This document shows, piece after piece, positions 33,755 through 40,319 of a stretch of 64,000 nt of DNA. The stretch is from Scatosoma sp045614565. Its GTDB lineage: Bacteria; Bacillota; Clostridia; Christensenellales; Borkfalkiaceae. Location of the stretch: positions 86,241 through 150,240 of the forward strand of contig JAZLDG010000101.1 of the NCBI GenBank assembly GCA_045614565.1, written 5' to 3'. Within the stretch, counting starts at the first letter, position 1. The number at the start of each line of letters is the position of its first letter. The notes beneath the pieces were generated by a model that worked only from the letters and a program-made list of their open reading frames with translations, ran no database searches and was not told the origin of the DNA. The position numbers and the translations under genes were made by a program.

Positions 33755-35122
33755 TTATCTTGCAAACATTTGTAAAGATGCGACGAGATATTGTTTTACA
33801 AACTGCGGCTCGATAATTGCGTCGATATATCCGTCCTTCGCCGCGTGAATAGGATCGGCGTTTTCATCGGCATAACGTGCGGCAAGCGTAGCTTTGTCCG
33901 CTTTTTCATTGCCAAGCTCAATCGTTGCGCCTTGAACGCTGTCAAACAATGCAATGCTCGCATTCGCAAATGCGCAAGTATAATCAAAACCGACCGATTT
34001 CGCCGCAAACAACGAATAACCAAGTCCGATCGCCTTTTTATACACAACGGCAATTTTCGCCGTATCGATCGTATCCAAAATATCAAGATATTCCGCTACT
34101 TCTTTCATTACGCGGCTATTATTAACGCACGAGCAAGGACAAACACCTTTCGTATCCGTAAAGGTTACGAAGGGTAATTGATAGCAACAAGCAAGCTCCG
34201 CAAAGTTTCTAATCTTTGCAAGCTTTGCCGCGTTTAATTCGACGCCCGTATCACCACCGTCGAACACGACCACCGCTACCGCTAAACCGCCGATACGGCC
34301 AAGCACCGTTTTTACGTCCGATTCAAAAGTCTGCCATACTTCGATGGGATTTTCAAAAATCGTCAACAAATTTTCCGCAGTTACGTTTTCGTTCAAAATA
34401 GGCACGGCTTCATTCAATTCCGCATCTACACAAGGCACGGTAAGCACGTTCGCGATTTGCGCGATTTGCTTTCTTGCGCCTGCCATATCCGCAACTTCAA
34501 ACGCAGGAATACCCGTTTTATCCAACGCTTTCATTCCGCCGATTTCTTCTTTGGTAAGGTTTTTACCCGCTTTTGCGGACAAAACAAAAGGACTGTTAAT
34601 TGCCAAAACACTCTTCTTTTCAATAAAGAAAGTGAAATCCGCAACAGCCGCAAGCATAGCCGCGGAACCGTATACTTCGCCGTCCACGACGACGTATTGC
34701 GGTACGACGCCTTTCAGCTGCGTCGCTCTCATCAGCAATTTTCCAAGTCCTTCTAAAACGGTAACGCCTTCACCGATTTGCACCCCGCGCGTATTTAATA
34801 TATATACGACGGGAATCGCGTTTTTCTCGGCAATATCCAAGCATTTTACGATTTTATCGCAATTTGCTTTGGAAATCCCACCGTCAAACGCCTTGAAATT
34901 TTGTGCAACGATATAATACGGAGCTTCGTCGATGGTTGCAAAGCCGGTAATTACCCCTTCGCCTTCGGCGTTATCACCGTAAAAATCGTTTTTAGAAAAG
35001 CTAAACGCGGAGAGTTCAACGAAGCTTTGTTCGTCTACTAACGCGTTAATACGGTCACGGATTTCTTTTCCAAGCTCCGTTAATCGTGCCTTTCTTTCCT
35101 GCAATAATTGAATTTTATCCAT
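33755..35122 (-). CDS. mmdA: Acyl-CoA carboxyltransferase (MmdA/PccB 12S type)
   Basis: This is a 455-residue crotonase-fold carboxyltransferase. Its N- and C-lobes show the usual blocks VITGFATIDEAPYYIVAQNFKAFDGG and RGVQIGEG in the N-lobe, and GGLAVAVVVFDGG, PFVTFTDTKGV and GYSLFAAKSVGFDYTCAF in the C-lobe. Relatives use methylmalonyl-CoA, propionyl-CoA or glutaconyl-CoA with biotin. It is shorter than classic MmdA (about 510) and its active-site glycine loops differ (VDGEVYGSAAMLAAVADFTFF), so the acyl-CoA cannot be assigned. First gene of the operon, with a strong promoter. Confidence 0.88.
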   Translation of the reverse strand: MDKIQLLQERKARLTELGKEIRDRINALVDEQSFVELSAFSFSKNDFYGDNAEGEGVITGFATIDEAPYYIVAQNFKAFDGGISKANCDKIVKCLDIAEKNAIPVVYILNTRGVQIGEGVTVLEGLGKLLMRATQLKGVVPQYVVVDGEVYGSAAMLAAVADFTFFIEKKSVLAINSPFVLSAKAGKNLTKEEIGGMKALDKTGIPAFEVADMAGARKQIAQIANVLTVPCVDAELNEAVPILNENVTAENLLTIFENPIEVWQTFESDVKTVLGRIGGLAVAVVVFDGGDTGVELNAAKLAKIRNFAELACCYQLPFVTFTDTKGVCPCSCVNNSRVMKEVAEYLDILDTIDTAKIAVVYKKAIGLGYSLFAAKSVGFDYTCAFANASIALFDSVQGATIELGNEKADKATLAARYADENADPIHAAKDGYIDAIIEPQFVKQYLVASLQMFAR

Positions 35123-35195
35123 AGTTTCCCTCCGAGAAATTTTGGCAACGTCAACGTATTATTCATCTCTTTTTGCCAACTCTCCACTAATTAAC

Positions 35196-35224
35196 ATTAT
35201 ACAACAAACACTTTCAAATTGCAA
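35196..35224 (-). promoter_or_regulatory. Strong sigma-A promoter of the decarboxylase operon
   Basis: Minus-strand TTGCAA (35224-35219), 17-bp spacer, TATAAT (35201-35196). The 5' leader to the ATG at 35122 is about 65 bases. Confidence 0.85.
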
Positions 35225-35257
35225 GCGAATGAATGAAAAATTTTCCTTTTTTTCGCA

Positions 35258-35297
35258 AAAAAATCGATAATGCGTTATATTTCCCCGCATTATCGAC
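35258..35297 (-). terminator. Intrinsic terminator after the TVP38-family gene
   Basis: Perfect 11-bp stem TCGATAATGCG / CGCATTATCGA followed by seven T on the minus strand, about 75 bases beyond the stop codon at 35370. Confidence 0.85.
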
Positions 35298-35369
35298 CGT
35301 TTTTTATGATTTGATACTTTTTTGCGCGAGTTATAATTGATATTATTATGTTACAATCGCAAAAAAATA

Positions 35370-36284
35370 TTATTTTTTCTTTTTCCTAAATATCTTGAAC
35401 CGTCTTGACAGCTTTTCTTGAATAACGTCTAACTTCCTATATATAATAATAAACGCCACCAAGACGATCGCAAAGAAAGCCAGCCATATCGACAACCCCC
35501 ACCACGTATTAAACGGAATTAGCTCCAACGAAAAACAAGTTGCCGTAATCGCCAGAACGCGGGAAACAACGATCATAATCAAAAAATACCCGTTCGACAT
35601 CGTCGATAAGCCCGCAATAAAGCATAAAACGTCATCGGGGAACATCGGCAGCAAAAACATAAGGGTTAATATAAGATTGTCTTTTCCTTTTAATTTTTTT
35701 TTCCATTTTTCAAGGGTTTCTTTACCTATCAGCCAAGCCACGGCTTTATAGCCCAGCTTTCTGCCGATAAAAAACGCCGTAATCGATCCCGCCAAAATCC
35801 CGATAAGACTATATATAGTCGTAAACAACGGACCGAATAACGCTACGCCCGCGGCAGTGCTTACGACGCTGGGAATAGGTAAAACGACCACTTGTAAATA
35901 TTGTAATACAATATATAAAACGGGCATCCACGCACCCGCGGTTTCCAAATACCGTCGTAGACTTTCTTCGTTGTTTACGATTGTGAAAAAGCCCGTTTTT
36001 TGAAAGATAAAAATCAGTACTAAACAAAAAAGTAAAAATACATATACGCTAATCAAGGTTTTAGAAAGCGTTTCCTTTCGCGAAACGATAAACAAAAGCG
36101 CAAGCGCGCAAAGTGCAATCAGTAAAACGCTCGTTAAAACGGATAACCAAAGCGCATTTTGTTGCACGAAAATAATATTCGTGTTATATAGGCACAACAC
36201 GGCAAAAACGATACAAGTAGCCGTTAAGCCCAAAAAAAGAAAAACGTAACCAATAATTTTATGATCCCGTTGCTTTTCGTTCAT
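35370..36284 (-). CDS. TVP38/TMEM64 (SNARE-associated/VTT) family membrane protein
   Basis: This is a 304-residue polytopic membrane protein. After three N-terminal hydrophobic segments comes the VTT domain with VVLPIPSVVSTAAGVALFG, AGSITAFFIGRKLGYKAVAWLIG and LMFLLPMFPDDVLCFIAGLSTMSN, which are family hallmarks. The end is strongly basic (RRFKIFRKKKK). Bacterial members resemble DedA proteins and are linked to lipid scrambling or transport; the substrate is not known here. The extra N-terminal segments lengthen it compared with the usual ~200-220 residues. Confidence 0.9.
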   Translation of the reverse strand: MNEKQRDHKIIGYVFLFLGLTATCIVFAVLCLYNTNIIFVQQNALWLSVLTSVLLIALCALALLFIVSRKETLSKTLISVYVFLLFCLVLIFIFQKTGFFTIVNNEESLRRYLETAGAWMPVLYIVLQYLQVVVLPIPSVVSTAAGVALFGPLFTTIYSLIGILAGSITAFFIGRKLGYKAVAWLIGKETLEKWKKKLKGKDNLILTLMFLLPMFPDDVLCFIAGLSTMSNGYFLIMIVVSRVLAITATCFSLELIPFNTWWGLSIWLAFFAIVLVAFIIIYRKLDVIQEKLSRRFKIFRKKKK

Positions 36285-36326
36285 TCGCCACCTACTAATA
36301 TAATAGTATAACGCTTTTCACGACAA

Positions 36327-36800
36327 TTATTTATCTAAAATTTCTTCTATCGGCAGGGATTTGCGAAGCTCTTTAATCGCGGCGCGAGCAAGCTCGTCAC
36401 AGCGGTTGTTTAATTCGTTATCCGCGTGTCCTGCCACTTTATGAAAGGTTACTTCGTGCATTTTCGTAAGTGCGTACAACTCTTCCCAAAGGTCTACGTT
36501 TTGAACAGCTTTACCGTCCGCTTTCTTCCAGTTTGCGTTCTTCCAAGCGTATACCCAACCGTTCAAAAATGCGTTTACCGTGTACGCTGAATCGCTGTAA
36601 ACGTCTACAATACAAGGATATTTCAAACGCTTTAAGCCTTCAATCACGGCTAATACTTCCATACGGTTATTCGTCGTTTCTTGCTCTGCACCGTTATATT
36701 CGCGTTTTACGTCGCCGTATATCAAAATTCCCGCATAGCCGCCAGCCCCTGGATTTCCCGAACACGCGCCGTCCGTATATAATTGTACCTTTTTTTTCAT
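36327..36800 (-). CDS. rnhA: Ribonuclease HI
   Basis: RNase HI removes RNA from RNA-DNA hybrids. The 157-residue product carries the four acidic catalytic residues in YTDGACSGNPGAGG (Asp), NNRMEVLAVIEGL (Glu), VYSDSAYTVNAF (Asp) and HADNELNNRCDELA (Asp). Length is normal. It stands alone between the TVP38 gene and the divergently transcribed tRNA-Trp. Confidence 0.97.
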   Translation of the reverse strand: MKKKVQLYTDGACSGNPGAGGYAGILIYGDVKREYNGAEQETTNNRMEVLAVIEGLKRLKYPCIVDVYSDSAYTVNAFLNGWVYAWKNANWKKADGKAVQNVDLWEELYALTKMHEVTFHKVAGHADNELNNRCDELARAAIKELRKSLPIEEILDK

Positions 36801-36869
36801 TCCACACTCTCGCTTTTTAGAAATGTTTTTTATTTTATAAAATTTCCCGTATTTTCCGACGAAAAATAT

Positions 36870-36898
36870 TTGACAAATCTTTTTTTTTGTTATATAAT
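36870..36898 (+). promoter_or_regulatory. Consensus sigma-A promoter for tRNA-Trp
   Basis: Plus-strand TTGACA (36870-36875), 17-bp spacer with a T-run, TATAAT (36893-36898). The first tRNA base is 13 bases downstream. Confidence 0.9.
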
Positions 36899-36910
36899 AG
36901 CTTCGTTGTT

Positions 36911-36985
36911 AGGGGAGTGGCTCAACGGTAGAGTAGCGGTCTCCAAAACCGTAGGTTGCGTGTTCGAATCGCGTCTCCCCTGCCA
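36911..36985 (+). tRNA. trnW: tRNA-Trp (anticodon CCA)
   Basis: This is a 75-nt cloverleaf with the acceptor stem AGGGGAG/CTCCCCT and discriminator G with encoded CCA. The anticodon arm is GCGGT-CTCCAAA-ACCGT with anticodon CCA, and the T arm contains TTCGAAT. The 3' end (from 36967) is part of a 22-bp sequence repeated at 39606, which marks this gene as an integration target. Confidence 0.95.
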
Positions 36986-36988
36986 AAA
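36967..36988. repeat. Attachment-site core, left copy (attL)
   Basis: This is a 22-bp sequence made of the tRNA-Trp 3' end plus AAA (AATCGCGTCTCCCCTGCC then AAAA). It is repeated without mismatch at 39606-39627. A shorter 12-bp match, CCCCTGCCAAAA, lies at 39234-39245. Confidence 0.85.
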
Positions 36989-37026
36989 GCTCTGAATCAC
37001 TCAAAATAGGTGATTTTAGAGCTTTT
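36987..37026 (+). terminator. Terminator of tRNA-Trp supplied by the inserted element
   Basis: Stem AAGCTCT...AATCAC / GTGATT...AGAGCTT followed by TTTTTT, starting directly after the attachment core. Confidence 0.75.
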
Positions 37027-37078
37027 TTCATGCAAAATCGCACGTTTTTATTGGATTTTTTGTTGGAATTCTAATAAA

Positions 37079-37112
37079 GTTCCAATAAAGTTCCAATAAA
37101 AGTTCCAATAAT
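37079..37112. repeat. Tandem GTTCCAATAA(A/T) array, element A left end
   Basis: Three 11-bp units begin at 37079, 37090 and 37102, preceded by a degenerate unit (ATTCTAATAAA). The same array occurs at 39325-39358. Possible arm-type integrase sites. Together with the hairpin before it and the TTTAACGTTCTAAAAATTT block at 37162-37180, this accounts for most of the 280 bases between the tRNA and mazF; I see no gene there. Confidence 0.7.
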
Positions 37113-37235
37113 CTATCAATCTAGGGCACTTGTTTTTACAACAAAAACAAAAACCTTAAGATTTAACGTTCTAAAAATTTCACTACTATTTTACACTAAT
37201 TTTCAACTTTTGTCAAACTAAAAGCCCTCAAAAAA

Positions 37236-37264
37236 ATGAACTACATTACTGCAGTTCATTTTTT
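37236..37264 (-). terminator. Intrinsic terminator after mazF
   Basis: Stem ATGAACT / AGTTCAT (with a few more pairs) followed by TTTTTT on the minus strand, directly after the mazF stop. Confidence 0.75.
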
Positions 37265-37552
37265 TTATTTTGCAATAAATCCACCAACACGACTTTTCGC
37301 TACGGAATGTATTTGCTCGCAAAGTGCAATAGACGGACGTTCCACACTCGTAATGTCAAGGTGCGTTGGCAACGAGTTTTTCGGTTTCGTCGTTAAATAC
37401 ACCATTTCAAGTACAGGACTATATAAATTTGCCTTATCGTTTGACACGACGATTGCAGGTCGCCCTGCAACTTGTTCACTACCTACACCGTTTCCAGAAG
37501 GGTAAACGTAATAAATTTCACCCCTAAAAATTTGTTCTTCTATGCGTTCCAT
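37265..37552 (-). CDS. mazF: MazF/PemK-family toxin (short form)
   Basis: This is a 95-residue endoribonuclease-type toxin. The PemK/MazF pattern is clear: FRGEIYYVYPSGNGVGSEQVAGRPAIVVSND, then VYLTTKPKNSLPTHLDI and ALCEQIHSVAKSRVGGFI. MazF proteins cut mRNA at short sequences and are neutralised by the antitoxin. It ends about 15-20 residues earlier than usual, just after the SRVG strand, but a terminator follows at once, so this looks like the normal end. Its AAGGAGG lies in the last codons of the antitoxin gene, 3 bases upstream. Confidence 0.92.
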   Translation of the reverse strand: MERIEEQIFRGEIYYVYPSGNGVGSEQVAGRPAIVVSNDKANLYSPVLEMVYLTTKPKNSLPTHLDITSVERPSIALCEQIHSVAKSRVGGFIAK

Positions 37553-37555
37553 TTT

Positions 37556-37750
37556 TCAATCCTCCTTGTATTTACGAATAACCAAGATGTATTCGTCGTT
37601 CTCATTTTTACAAAGTCTTTGTTCTAACAAATCGTTCTGCCCTACGCCCATTATTTCACGAAATTCCATAGGAACAACGATTCGTCCCAACTTGTCCAAA
37701 GGCCGAATAATACCGACCTGTTTCATTTTTTCAACATGTATTTTTTGCAT
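37556..37750 (-). CDS. AbrB/MazE-type antitoxin
   Basis: This is a 64-residue protein with a swapped-hairpin AbrB/SpoVT DNA-binding domain (GIIRPLDKLGRIVVPMEFREIMGVGQND) and a short C-terminal segment (LLEQRLCKNENDEYILVIRKY) that would contact the toxin. It is translated just before mazF (3-base gap) with AGGAG at good spacing. Antitoxins of this type usually repress their own operon. Confidence 0.92.
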   Translation of the reverse strand: MQKIHVEKMKQVGIIRPLDKLGRIVVPMEFREIMGVGQNDLLEQRLCKNENDEYILVIRKYKED

Positions 37751-37784
37751 TTTTTACTACTCCTTTTATTGTTTTAGATAAAAT

Positions 37785-37820
37785 AAGAGAGATTACACTA
37801 GACTTAGCATAATCTCTCCT
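37785..37820 (-). terminator. Hairpin between the HipA-like gene and the toxin-antitoxin pair
   Basis: Minus-strand AGGAGAGATTA / TAATCTCTCTT stem with a 14-base loop, followed by ATTTT. It may terminate the kinase transcript or serve as an operator for the antitoxin. Confidence 0.5.
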
Positions 37821-37848
37821 AATAAAATTATTAGTTTATTTTCGCGTC

Positions 37849-38952
37849 TTATTGAATATTTTTCAGCACAGACAACCTTTTATAAAACATATCCTTAATC
37901 CTTTCATCAAAGAACCACTCGTCTTGAATTTCAGCAATTTGATTTAATCCAATTTTTTTCACAGCTTCTATCGCTGCTTGCATTTGCGACATCGGCTCTT
38001 TACTGGTTAAGCATTTTGCCCCCGTTAACGTATCATATGAAGTGAAGGCTTTATTAAAATCCATTAAAGGATGCAACTTCAATAATTCATTCGTGTCATT
38101 ATTCACTAAGAATCCCCAATTGCCCCAATGTCTATCGGTATTGCCAACCAAATAGTCAATGATATTCATCATATAATAGTTATACGCATCTTTTTCTAAA
38201 ACAATCGAATATTTATCCGTATCCTTATTTACCGCATAAACATCAATAAATTCCATTGTGACAATACTTATGTCCTCGGAAGTAATCAATTTGCTTGCAC
38301 AAACTTTCTCTCCCAAATAGAAATCTTCAAAATACTCTATATGATTGCAATCAAAACAAGCCACAATTTTACTTGCCAATAGTTCGGCGTTTACCTCGTC
38401 TATATTTCCGTCTTTATAGAGATAAATTTCCCCGTTTTTACGAAGCCAAGCCTTTGACGCAACACCACTTGTTGAAATATCCCCAGCGACTTTTCCTTGC
38501 GATAAAAACTCTTGATTTTGTATCGTTGGATATACACCTCTTAAGCATACGTCAAAAAATGCTTTACTGAGCGAATTTCCATACAAACTGATGGCATAAA
38601 AATCTAGCGTTTCTTTTTCTTCTTTCAACCAGTAAACATCTGTTAGGGTTAAGCAGTGATAAGAGATTGCTATTTCTGCCCTATCCTTATCAGTAACCGC
38701 CTGCTTTTTATTCAAATAATTTAATATGGTTTTTGCATATTTTCTATCCAAAGATAAAACTCTTGAAGCACACCAATAATAGAAATTCGTTAAATTATTT
38801 ACTCTTTCGTCTAAACCCTGATTTTCCGTTTCAAAATATAAATTATACGGCATAAAAGACGGCTCATACACTTCGCAAAAACCATCTTTACGAATTGAAG
38901 CAACACGTCTGTTTTTATGCATTATTATATAAACCCATTCAAAGTCAGCCAT
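37849..38952 (-). CDS. HipA-like kinase-fold protein
   Basis: This 367-residue protein shows the HipA kinase C-terminal pattern, with GNTDRHWGN at 270-278 (catalytic loop, Asp and Asn) and MDFNKAF at 297-303 in the place of the metal-binding DFD/DFG-like motif. It lacks the short HipA N-terminal domain and has instead a long N-terminal part (RKYAKTILNYL, DRAEIAISYHCLTLTDVYWL) that I recognise from similar proteins of Firmicutes mobile elements. No HipB-like partner is adjacent. It has a perfect consensus promoter and a good AGGAG. The role may be a toxin, a regulatory kinase or element defence; the target is unknown. Confidence 0.75.
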   Translation of the reverse strand: MADFEWVYIIMHKNRRVASIRKDGFCEVYEPSFMPYNLYFETENQGLDERVNNLTNFYYWCASRVLSLDRKYAKTILNYLNKKQAVTDKDRAEIAISYHCLTLTDVYWLKEEKETLDFYAISLYGNSLSKAFFDVCLRGVYPTIQNQEFLSQGKVAGDISTSGVASKAWLRKNGEIYLYKDGNIDEVNAELLASKIVACFDCNHIEYFEDFYLGEKVCASKLITSEDISIVTMEFIDVYAVNKDTDKYSIVLEKDAYNYYMMNIIDYLVGNTDRHWGNWGFLVNNDTNELLKLHPLMDFNKAFTSYDTLTGAKCLTSKEPMSQMQAAIEAVKKIGLNQIAEIQDEWFFDERIKDMFYKRLSVLKNIQ

Positions 38953-39233
38953 TTTAAGAACTTCTCCTTTTCTTCTATTATACTTTTAATTTTTAATTTT
39001 GTCAATTCTTTTTAGAATTTGTTAGGCAATTAAATATAACATTTCAATTTGTTGGGTTTCTTCGTTCCAATAACTCAAATAAGAATATGCTATAACATAA
39101 TTGTTCCAAAAAAAATACGCAAAAATAAAAAAATTGTATTTTTTTTAGCTGTTAAATAATCAAAATTACCTTGTTTTTCTTTGTTTTTAGTACTTATACG
39201 CTAAAACCAATAGAAAAAGTTCAAATCTTATAG
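38953..39233. other. AT-rich non-coding right end of element A
   Basis: No gene is supported here. The stretch holds the promoter of the HipA-like gene and two single GTTCCAA sites (GTTCCAATAAC at 39064, GTTCCAAAAAAAA at 39103). Otherwise it is A/T runs up to the partial attachment core at 39234. Confidence 0.6.
38977..39005 (-). promoter_or_regulatory. Consensus sigma-A promoter for the HipA-like gene
   Basis: Minus-strand TTGACA (39005-39000), 17-bp spacer, TATAAT (38982-38977); AGGAG and ATG follow within 30 bases. Confidence 0.9.
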
Positions 39234-39242
39234 CCCCTGCCA

Positions 39243-39284
39243 AAAAGACATCTATCACAATATCTTGTGGTAGATGTCTTTTTT
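39243..39284 (+). terminator. Terminator hairpin directly after the partial attachment core
   Basis: Stem AAAGACATCTA-CACAA / TTGTG-TAGATGTCTTT followed by TTTT. It holds the same position relative to the core as the hairpins at 36987 and 39625. Confidence 0.75.
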
Positions 39285-39300
39285 ACCACAATATATTGTG
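39256..39300. repeat. Two CACAATAT(C/A)TTGTG palindromes
   Basis: CACAATATCTTGTG (39256-39269, within the terminator loop) and the perfect palindrome CACAATATATTGTG (39287-39300) are exactly 31 bp apart, about three DNA turns. The layout suggests a pair of protein-binding sites. Confidence 0.5.
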
Positions 39301-39324
39301 TTTCCGTGATGGAGTTTTTTTGGA

Positions 39325-39358
39325 GTTCCAATAAAGTTCCAATAAAAGTTCCAAAAAA
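39325..39358. repeat. Tandem GTTCCAATAAA array, element B
   Basis: Units at 39325 and 39336 are exact; the third, at 39348, is GTTCCAAAAAAA. Same unit length and spacing as the array at 37079-37112. Confidence 0.7.
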
Positions 39359-39605
39359 ACTCCAAATTCCCCTCGACAAACACCTACAAAATGTACTAAA
39401 AATTGACATTTTAATAAAAAGCTTTAACGTTCTAAAAATTTTTTTCTTTTTTGAAAAAACTTTAAGTTTAAGGCAAAATAAGTCGCATTACAAAAGTTCC
39501 AAAAAAAATTTTAAAAATTAAAAAATAATAAATATTTTATAGCTCAAAATACTCAATTTTTGGGGCTTTTTTGCTTAAAATCGCCATTTTTGTTAGTAGT
39601 CAGGA

Positions 39606-39627
39606 AATCGCGTCTCCCCTGCCAAAA
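39606..39627. repeat. Attachment-site core, right copy (attR)
   Basis: Exact 22-bp copy of the tRNA-Trp 3' end plus AAA, with no tRNA body in front of it. It marks the right limit of the inserted DNA. Confidence 0.85.
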
Positions 39628-39657
39628 CGCCTTGATTTTTATCAAGGCGTTTTTTGT
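39625..39657. terminator. Bidirectional terminator, probably the original one of tRNA-Trp
   Basis: Stem AACGCCTTGAT / ATCAAGGCGTT with T-runs on both strands, between the right core and the mgtC-like stop. Before the insertions it would have followed the tRNA directly. Confidence 0.85.
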
Positions 39658-40305
39658 TTATTCGTTATCGCAACGTTCAATCGAACAAATAAAATCGTTT
39701 TCCGCCATTATTTGGTTTAATCGAGACGAAGAAAATTCTTTTTCCGTGTTCAGCGTTGCGCTATACACGACCCGACCGTTATCCCTTTTTAATACGAGAT
39801 GGTTAAATCGATCGGTCCCGAATATTTCTTTTATTCGTACATTTTCGTCTCCCGTTTGCAAAAACTCGATTTTTACTGAATACGAGCGTTTTGAACGAAA
39901 CACGGGCACGTTGATATGAAAAATACATTGCGCGACGATTAAAATCACCGTTGCTCCGACCGCAATGAGATATAATCCCGCGCCGCAAGCCATTCCTACG
40001 CCCGCCGTCGTCCAAACCCCCGCGGCAGTCGTTAAGCCTTTTACTTCGTGCTGATTATACACAATCATTCCCGCACCCAAAAAACCGACGCCCGTCACGA
40101 TTTGCGCTGCAATTCGTCCAGGATCGCCGCCACCGATGTTTTTAGATATAACCGTCATCAACGCTGCACCAACGCATACAATCGTATGCGTACGAATACC
40201 CGCTTCTTTGGAACGGATTTTACGCTCAAAACCGATAATAAAACCTAAAACGACGGATAAAAGTAATTCTAATAAATTTCCTGCTTGCAATAAATATATA
40301 TCCAT
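39658..40305 (-). CDS. MgtC/SapB family membrane protein
   Basis: This is a 215-residue protein. The N-terminal MgtC domain has four to five membrane helices and the family blocks LLSVVLGFIIGFERKIRSKEAGIRTHTIVCVGAAL, GGGDPGRIAAQIVTGVGFLGAGMIV and VKGLTTAAGVWTTAGVGMACG. A C-terminal cytoplasmic domain follows. I take the ATG at 40305, preceded by AAAGGAG; an upstream in-frame start has no support. MgtC proteins are linked to low-Mg2+ survival and inhibition of ATP synthase in some pathogens; the role here is open. It follows the 40-residue peptide gene by 14 bases. Confidence 0.92.
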   Translation of the reverse strand: MDIYLLQAGNLLELLLSVVLGFIIGFERKIRSKEAGIRTHTIVCVGAALMTVISKNIGGGDPGRIAAQIVTGVGFLGAGMIVYNQHEVKGLTTAAGVWTTAGVGMACGAGLYLIAVGATVILIVAQCIFHINVPVFRSKRSYSVKIEFLQTGDENVRIKEIFGTDRFNHLVLKRDNGRVVYSATLNTEKEFSSSRLNQIMAENDFICSIERCDNE

Positions 40306-40319
40306 AAAAAACTCCTTTT

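Larger units (their letters stand above)
36989..39245. mobile_element. Integrated element A at tRNA-Trp (no integrase)
   Basis: A 2.26-kb segment lies between the tRNA-Trp attachment core and a partial 12-bp core copy. In order it holds a terminator hairpin, GTTCCAATAAA repeats, a MazF/AbrB pair, a HipA-like kinase gene and more GTTCCAAT/GTTCCAA sites near the right end (39064, 39103). It has no recombinase, so it would have to be moved by an integrase supplied elsewhere, or it is a decayed island. It is visibly more AT-rich than its neighbours. Bounds rest on the repeats and are inferred. Confidence 0.65.
39246..39605. mobile_element. Integrated element B remnant (no genes)
   Basis: This 360-bp segment lies between the partial core at 39234-39245 and the full core at 39606-39627. 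It repeats the left-end layout of element A: hairpin terminator, three GTTCCAATAAA-type units (39325, 39336, 39348) and TTTAACGTTCTAAAAATT (39423). The rest is poly-A/T with no supported gene. Best read as the left end of a second, mostly deleted element. Confidence 0.55.

Noticed and set aside
37079..37112. Short regular repeats as a CRISPR array
   Set aside because: The unit is only 11 bp and the copies are directly adjacent without spacers; no cas genes are nearby.
37265..37552. MazF as a truncated pseudogene
   Set aside because: It is short at the C-terminus, but the core motifs are intact, the antitoxin coupling is normal and a terminator follows directly.
39267..39521. 84-codon plus-strand frame in element B (MVDVFFTTIYC...)
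   Set aside because: It runs through the GTTCCAATAAA repeats and poly-A/T, has no ribosome-binding site and a low-complexity product (KVPIKVPKK, FFFFEK).
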